DNA of 9,855 nt, from positions 1 to 9,855 of the forward strand of contig CACVAR010000166.1 of NCBI GenBank assembly GCA_902727905.1, read 5' to 3'. Both the position numbers and the translations under genes were made by a program. Origin of the DNA: an uncultured Sulfurovum sp. (GTDB taxonomy: Bacteria; Campylobacterota; Campylobacteria; Campylobacterales; Sulfurovaceae). The notes under the pieces are model-generated. The model did not search any database. It worked only from the letters and a program-made list of their open reading frames with translations, and was not told the DNA's origin. Positions 6,528-9,855 of the stretch are shown here, piece by piece. Numbering within the stretch: position 1 is the first letter of the stretch; each line of letters begins with the position of its first letter.

Positions 6528-7061
6528 ATGAAAAAATTAACATTGTTACTAACACCATTCATATTCATTCTTGGACTTAATGCTCAAGAGATAAACCAAG
6601 GTTCAACATTTCATCAATATTCTAAACCAGGTGCACCAATTGACATGCGCTACACAACACAAAAAGTTGACCTAAATGAAACTTCAGATGTTAATATTAG
6701 TCTAAGTACTACAGTTACAAAAGGTTCTGTCTCCGTACTCATTACCTTAGATGAGAATTTAAAGAGTTTAAAAAGTTTTGATAATAATTTAAGTTTTGAA
6801 ATCAAACCAGGAGTACAAGATTTCTTAATTGATTTACAAGTAAAATCTGAAAAGCAAGGTTTATACTACATTCGTTTATTAACCAAAGTACATAAAGAAT
6901 ATGGTAGTAAATTACGTTCTTTTGCTGTACCTGTCTATATAGGTCAAGAATCTGCGATTAAGAGTAAAAGTATTAGTTCGAGTATGAAAGCGCTAGGATC
7001 AGGCGAAAACATTTCTGTTTCAAAAGCCATTGAAACCATTCAAATATTAAAAGAAAAATAA
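6528..7061 (+). CDS. Small exported protein paired with the metalloprotease, function unknown
   Basis: 177 residues. A standard Sec signal peptide (two Lys, a hydrophobic core, then LNA) is probably cut after A19, giving a soluble periplasmic protein. The mature part is mostly beta-patterned: SKPGAPIDMRYTTQKVDLNE, then VNISLSTTV, VSVLITLDE, LSFEIKPG, LIDLQVKS, YYIRLLTKV and FAVPVYIG. This suggests one Ig-like sandwich (about 30-143). A short Ser-rich linker and a C-terminal helix (about 158-177) follow. There are no cysteines and no catalytic motif. AAAAGGA lies between the protease stop and this ATG, with only 11 bases between the genes, so the two are almost certainly co-transcribed. Inference: a chaperone, inhibitor or substrate-binding partner of the protease. 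I do not recognise the family. Confidence 0.75.
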   Translation: MKKLTLLLTPFIFILGLNAQEINQGSTFHQYSKPGAPIDMRYTTQKVDLNETSDVNISLSTTVTKGSVSVLITLDENLKSLKSFDNNLSFEIKPGVQDFLIDLQVKSEKQGLYYIRLLTKVHKEYGSKLRSFAVPVYIGQESAIKSKSISSSMKALGSGENISVSKAIETIQILKEK

Positions 7062-7083
7062 TTAGCTATTAAAAAAATCTCGG

Positions 7084-7111
7084 TATAATGCGCAACCTCA
7101 TTCTCTATGAG
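7084..7111 (+). promoter_or_regulatory. rpmI promoter -10 box with short leader hairpin
   Basis: A perfect TATAAT (7084-7089) lies 46 bases before rpmI, after an A-rich stretch (7069-7078) and without a clear -35. The transcript leader would begin near 7096 and contain a small hairpin, CTCAT (7097-7101) with ATGAG (7107-7111). A GAAAGGA ribosome binding site (7123-7129) follows. The ribosomal genes thus have their own promoter rather than depending on the protease operon. No infC lies upstream. Confidence 0.65.
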
Positions 7112-7135
7112 TAAATACGATAGAAAGGAACAAAC

Positions 7136-7327
7136 ATGCCAAAAATGAAAAGTGTTAAAGGTGCTGTAAAGCGTTTTAAAGTTAAAAAATCTGGTAAAAT
7201 CAAAAGAGGGACTGCTTTCAGATCTCACATTTTGACAAAAGTTGATGGAGCTTCACACAGAGCGATGAGAAGCCCAAAATACGTTAGCAAAGCAGATGAA
7301 GCTAAAATTAAAGAGATGATTAACTAA
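7136..7327 (+). CDS. rpmI: 50S ribosomal protein L35
   Basis: 63 residues, the normal L35 length. It begins MPKMKSVKGAVKRFK, the invariant family start, followed by a lysine-rich body with KSGKIKRGTAFRSHIL and a C-terminal helix. L35 binds 23S rRNA in the large subunit. It is followed by rplT, as in most bacteria, but the gene before it encodes the small exported protein rather than infC. A similar split from infC occurs, as I recall, in Campylobacter jejuni. Confidence 0.98.
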   Translation: MPKMKSVKGAVKRFKVKKSGKIKRGTAFRSHILTKVDGASHRAMRSPKYVSKADEAKIKEMIN

Positions 7328-7447
7328 TTCTAGTTTAATTATTTCAGAAGCAATAACTCCTAAAATATTAGGACAAGTTCATTTAAGATTTTTTATCATA
7401 AAAAATGACACCAATACTAAAAAATAGTACTTAGGTAAAGGAAAACC
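7328..7447 (+). promoter_or_regulatory. Hairpin-rich rpmI-rplT spacer, possible L20 autoregulatory element
   Basis: The 120-base gap is long for this gene pair and contains three consecutive dyads. TCCTAA-AATA-TTAGGA lies at 7358-7373, ATTTTTTAT-C-ATAAAAAAT at 7388-7406 and TACTA-AAAAA-TAGTA at 7415-7429. The AAAGGA ribosome binding site of rplT follows at 7437-7442. L20 represses its own operon through structured mRNA in E. coli and Bacillus, although there the site lies before or around rpmI. A control element here is inference. The middle, AT-only dyad is thermodynamically weak. Confidence 0.4.
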
Positions 7448-7804
7448 ATGAGAGTAAGAACAGGTACGGTTAGAACCCGTCGTCACAAAAGATTATTGAA
7501 ACAAGCTAGAGGATTTTACTCTGGTAGAAGAAAACACTTCAGAAAAGCTAAAGAGCAATTAGAACGTTCATTAGTATATGCTTATAGAGACAGAAGACAA
7601 AAGAAAAGAGACTTTAGAAGACTTTGGATTGTAAGAATCAATGCTGCTGCAAGATTAAATGACATGAACTACTCAACATTCATGCATGGTCTTAAAGTTG
7701 CAAATATTGAACTTGACAGAAAAATATTAGCTGACATGGCTATGAATGCTCCTGAAGCATTCACAAAAGTAGCAGAGGCTTCAAAAGCTGCCCTTGCTGC
7801 CTAA
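7448..7804 (+). CDS. rplT: 50S ribosomal protein L20
   Basis: 118 residues, the usual length. It has the basic N-terminal arm MRVRTGTVRTRRHKRLLKQA, the GFYSGRRKHFRKAKEQ segment, the RRQKKRDFRRLWIVRINAA core and a globular helical C-terminus. L20 is an early large-subunit assembly protein binding 23S rRNA, and in several bacteria also represses its own mRNA. The start follows AAAGGA by five bases. A strong terminator after the stop closes this transcription unit. Confidence 0.98.
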   Translation: MRVRTGTVRTRRHKRLLKQARGFYSGRRKHFRKAKEQLERSLVYAYRDRRQKKRDFRRLWIVRINAAARLNDMNYSTFMHGLKVANIELDRKILADMAMNAPEAFTKVAEASKAALAA

Positions 7805-7815
7805 CTATTTCATAC

Positions 7816-7864
7816 CTATTTGAGGAGATAATCTTCTCAAATAGTCTTATATCCCCTTTTTTCT
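7816..7864 (+). terminator. Intrinsic terminator after rplT
   Basis: CTATTTGAGGAGA (7816-7828) pairs with TCTTCTCAAATAG (7832-7844) around a 3-base loop: 13 pairs with a single G-U. It begins 11 bases after the rplT stop. The U-tract is displaced (TCTTATATCCCC then six T, ending near 7864), so the tail is imperfect, but stem and position are convincing. Confidence 0.8.
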
Positions 7865-7929
7865 TTAAACTCATAATCATATCTAACATTTTAACACCCC
7901 CTTTTATCTAAATTTTTCCATATATAAGA

Positions 7930-8057
7930 TATAATATTAAAAAACAAGTTATAATCAAACAGGTCATTATTGTTTAATTATATTATTTTATGTTAAATAT
8001 AATCTAATTAACATTGTGATATATTCATCATCTAGAATATTTATAGAACTATAAGGA
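7930..8057 (+). promoter_or_regulatory. Promoter region of the sugar-transferase gene with a dyad around a TATAAT
   Basis: Three TATAAT hexamers occur in this AT-rich gap (7930-7935, 7950-7955, 7998-8003). The last one lies inside the dyad TGTTAA (7991-7996) / TTAACA (8008-8013), so a symmetric regulator bound there would cover the -10. AAGGA (8053-8057) is the ribosome binding site, five bases before the ATG. In such AT-rich DNA, chance TATAAT matches are expected, so the active one cannot be chosen by eye. Confidence 0.4.
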
Positions 8058-8062
8058 AAAAA

Positions 8063-8755
8063 ATGACTTATTCAATCCCGAAAAATAAAAACAATAACAT
8101 CTCTTTATATCAAACAAAACAAACAGATATTATAAATAGTAAATCTATAAATAAAGGAAAGTATCAAACCTATACTACACTACAGTATATTCAAAAACGT
8201 ATAATAGATTTTTTCATCGGTGGACTTCTTCTCATCGTATCTATGCCTGTCATCCTGTATACAGTTTATAGAATCAAAAAAGAATCTCCAGGACCTATTT
8301 TTTTTAAACAAGCTCGCATTGGAATAAATGGTAAACCGTTTACTTGCTACAAATTTAGAAGTATGCATATTAATAGTAAATTTAATCCTTATACACAAGA
8401 AAATGACTCTCGTATTTTTCCATTTGGAAATACCATGAGACAAATGCGCATAGATGAGCTACCTCAGCTCTTAAACATTTTAAAAGGTGAAATGCACCTT
8501 ATAGGTCCTCGAGCAGAATGGGATATATTGGTTAAAGACTATGAAACTATTATTCCAGGATATCATGATAGACATCTTGTAGCACCAGGGATTACAGGAC
8601 TTGCACAAGTACAATACCCTTATGGTCGTAATACTAAAGATGCAAAAAATAAATTAAAATATGATAGGCTATATATAGATTCTTGGTCTTTAGGACTTGA
8701 ATTCAAAGTTGTTTGGAGAACCATCAAGGTGATTTTAGGAAGAAGAGGAATGTAA
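8063..8755 (+). CDS. Short-form phosphoglycosyl transferase (bacterial sugar transferase family)
   Basis: 230 residues. It would transfer a sugar-1-phosphate from a nucleotide sugar to undecaprenyl phosphate at the inner membrane, the first step of a surface polysaccharide or glycan. A polar, Asn/Lys-rich N-terminus (1-45) leads into one hydrophobic segment (about 48-69) after KRIIDFF. The family landmarks follow in order: SPGPIFFKQARIG, YKFRSM, the catalytic Asp131-Glu132 in MRIDELPQLLNILKGEM, LIGPRAEW, RHLVAPGITGLAQVQYPYG and a C-terminal YIDSWSLGLEF. The RHxVxPGITG...YPYG style is that of exopolysaccharide EpsB/WcaJ-type enzymes, but the multi-membrane-span N-terminal half of those proteins is missing. 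I see no remnant of it upstream, so this is a genuine short form, like PglC in layout. The sugar cannot be told from the sequence. It faces the GT26 gene convergently. Confidence 0.92.
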   Translation: MTYSIPKNKNNNISLYQTKQTDIINSKSINKGKYQTYTTLQYIQKRIIDFFIGGLLLIVSMPVILYTVYRIKKESPGPIFFKQARIGINGKPFTCYKFRSMHINSKFNPYTQENDSRIFPFGNTMRQMRIDELPQLLNILKGEMHLIGPRAEWDILVKDYETIIPGYHDRHLVAPGITGLAQVQYPYGRNTKDAKNKLKYDRLYIDSWSLGLEFKVVWRTIKVILGRRGM

Positions 8756-8758
8756 TTA

Positions 8759-8788
8759 GTAAAACACTTTTTATAAAGGGTGTTTTAC
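8759..8788. terminator. Bidirectional terminator hairpin overlapping the end of the GT26 gene
   Basis: GTAAAACAC (8759-8767) pairs with GTGTTTTAC (8780-8788), and the stem continues inward through two G-U and two A-U pairs to a TATA loop: 13 pairs in all. It starts three bases past the sugar-transferase stop and covers the last codons and stop of the opposing GT26 gene. On the plus strand CTTCTTCTCATTTTT follows, a moderate U-tract. Confidence 0.65.
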
Positions 8789-9499
8789 CTTCTTCTCATT
8801 TTTAAATCTCACATTATCTCTACATATAAATGTAAAAAACTTTATTAAGGCTAATTGCCTACTAAACCTAGTCGGCTCTTGTATTAGCCGATATAACCAT
8901 TCAAGCTCTAATTTTAAGAAAATTAAAGGAGCTCTCTTTTTATTCCCTCCATAAATATCAAAGCTACCACCTAATCCCATATATAATGCTTTATATTCAC
9001 TAATAAGTTCATCCATTAGAAACTCTTGTTTTGGGCTACCTTGCGCTACAAAGACAATATCTGGTTTAGTTTTTTTTAGATCTCTAAGTAACTTAATCTT
9101 ATCACCCTCTACAAAAAAACCATTTCTATATCCAACAATTTCTATATGAGAATACTCTTCTTTTAACTTATTTACTGTAGCTTCAATTACTTCAGTAGTT
9201 GAGCCTATCAAATAAAATTTTTTAGTTTTTTCAAATCTAGCAACAATATCAAGCCAAAATTCACTTCCTGGTATTTTTATTGCTTCTAATCCTCTACTTC
9301 TCAAAGCGATTACAGCTCCAAAACCATCTGTATAAGCAATATTTTCATTTACAATACGCTGTAATTGATAATCATCTTTCATAATTTTTTCAGCATTCAT
9401 TGCAACTAAAATTTTTTTAGTATCAACAATTTCATCTAAAAATAAGCTTTTTGATTTAAATGCACTAATTTTATAGTTATTAATTATTTTAAAATTCAT
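8771..9499 (-). CDS. WecG/TagA/CpsF family glycosyltransferase (GT26)
   Basis: 242 residues, the normal family size. Members add a second sugar, often N-acetylmannosamine or its uronic acid, to undecaprenyl-diphosphate-linked GlcNAc on the cytoplasmic face of the membrane. Landmarks in order: ILVAMNAEKI (30-39), AYTDGFGAVIA with the probable catalytic Asp58, KIPGSEFW (75-82), FYLIGST (95-101), GSPKQEF (154-160), GGSFDIYGGNKKRAP and the basic membrane-targeting tail LEWLYRLIQEPTRFSRQ. The start codon lies inside the end of the upstream deacetylase-like gene (11-base overlap), so the two are translationally coupled. Together with the facing phosphoglycosyl transferase it could make a lipid-linked disaccharide. 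The exact donor sugar is not readable from sequence. Confidence 0.93.
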   Translation of the reverse strand: MNFKIINNYKISAFKSKSLFLDEIVDTKKILVAMNAEKIMKDDYQLQRIVNENIAYTDGFGAVIALRSRGLEAIKIPGSEFWLDIVARFEKTKKFYLIGSTTEVIEATVNKLKEEYSHIEIVGYRNGFFVEGDKIKLLRDLKKTKPDIVFVAQGSPKQEFLMDELISEYKALYMGLGGSFDIYGGNKKRAPLIFLKLELEWLYRLIQEPTRFSRQLALIKFFTFICRDNVRFKNEKKVKHPL

Positions 9500-9855
9500 T
9501 TTGAAAATCCCTTACTGTTCTAAACTTATGTTCATTATTTTTTATAATAAAGTTATCTAACTTTTTCAATGAATATTCACTCATTGATTTTGGATGTCCT
9601 ATAATGACAAAGTTTTCATTATCTTTATTTTTCTGAAAAGCTTTAAATGCTCTTTCCAGAAATGAACTCTTGTAGCCATCAAGAGAAACAACACTATAGG
9701 TAGACTTTGTTAACATTCTTAACTTATCCATGCCTGAGCCACCAGCTGCTTTTCCATCACCAAAGTTCTTATGTTTACTACCTCCAAATTTTTTAAAAAA
9801 TATTAACTTCCAAAAGAATAAAGGGGACAAATGATAAGCAGCAATAGGTAGCTCT
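9489..9855 (-). CDS. C-terminal part of a probable polysaccharide-deacetylase-like protein (5' end outside window)
   Basis: 121 residues are visible. The frame stays open to the window edge (reading ELPIAAYHLSPLFFWKL), so the TTG codon at 9830 is an internal Leu and the true start lies beyond 9855. The end reads NFVIIGHPKSMSEYSLKKLD, then FRTVRDF. This His-Pro-Lys segment near the C-terminus, followed by a Phe/Thr strand, resembles the last strands of NodB-type polysaccharide deacetylases and related carbohydrate esterases found in exopolysaccharide loci. The catalytic metal-binding motifs would lie in the missing N-terminal part, so activity cannot be judged. A Gly/Lys-rich segment (GGSKHKNFGDGKAAGGSG) is a likely surface loop. 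It overlaps the GT26 gene by 11 bases and belongs to the same polysaccharide operon. Other carbohydrate-active families remain possible. Confidence 0.6.
   Translation of the reverse strand, partial: ELPIAAYHLSPLFFWKLIFFKKFGGSKHKNFGDGKAAGGSGMDKLRMLTKSTYSVVSLDGYKSSFLERAFKAFQKNKDNENFVIIGHPKSMSEYSLKKLDNFIIKNNEHKFRTVRDFQNEF

Noticed and set aside
7040..7228. Minus-strand open frame across the rpmI promoter and 5' end
   Set aside because: It is opposite the certain L35 gene and its promoter, with no supporting features.
7388..7406. AT-only palindrome as an independent terminator of rpmI
   Set aside because: The stem has only A-U pairs and a one-base centre, so it is too weak to terminate on its own; it is kept only as part of the hairpin-rich spacer.
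8180..8443. Minus-strand open frame inside the sugar-transferase gene
   Set aside because: It is fully antisense to a conserved catalytic domain and has no recognisable product.
9828..9830. TTG at 9830 as start of the deacetylase-like gene
   Set aside because: The same frame continues upstream to the window edge without a stop and reads like protein (ELPIAAYH), so the gene is truncated by the window rather than starting there.

Overview
The window is AT-rich bacterial DNA whose gene content points to a Campylobacterota (former Epsilonproteobacteria) genome. The evidence is AAGGA-type ribosome binding sites, many small lipoproteins, a stand-alone Aer/CetB-type PAS protein, and an rpmI-rplT pair that does not directly follow infC. 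A free-living sulfur-oxidising relative (Sulfurimonas/Sulfurovum-like) is my guess from protein style; nothing in the window proves the genus. It looks chromosomal. I see no insertion sequence, integrase, tRNA, rRNA or CRISPR array, and no gene-free stretch longer than 300 bases.

Left part (1-4650) holds envelope and redox genes. The window opens inside a bacterial alpha-2-macroglobulin gene, at the thioester motif GCAEQ, and that protein ends in an added NTF2-like domain. Convergent to it is a two-gene minus-strand unit: a small lipoprotein with two internal repeats, then a fusion of a ferredoxin-thioredoxin-reductase-type catalytic domain (CPC...CPC...CHC) with a rhodanese domain. A structured divergent intergenic region separates this unit from a lipoprotein NlpC/P60 peptidoglycan endopeptidase. 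That gene ends one base from a convergent PAS-domain energy-taxis-type protein.

Middle part (4651-7804): a predicted outer-membrane zinc metalloprotease lipoprotein (HEWAH) is followed 11 bases later by a small exported protein of unknown function. The two look like a protease-partner pair. Next come rpmI (L35) and rplT (L20), with a clear TATAAT box before rpmI, an unusually long hairpin-rich spacer between the two genes, and a strong terminator after rplT.

Right part (7805-9855) is the edge of a cell-surface polysaccharide locus: a short-form phosphoglycosyl transferase on the plus strand, facing a WecG/TagA/CpsF (GT26) glycosyltransferase and the end of a probable polysaccharide-deacetylase-like gene on the minus strand. 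The last two overlap by 11 bases. The transferase would load the first sugar onto undecaprenyl phosphate, GT26 would add the second, and the deacetylase-like protein could trim or sense the glycan.

The best candidates for undescribed biology are the metalloprotease/partner pair, the FTR-rhodanese fusion with its repeat lipoprotein, and the alpha-2-macroglobulin with an NTF2-like tail. I see no complete defence system or mobile island.
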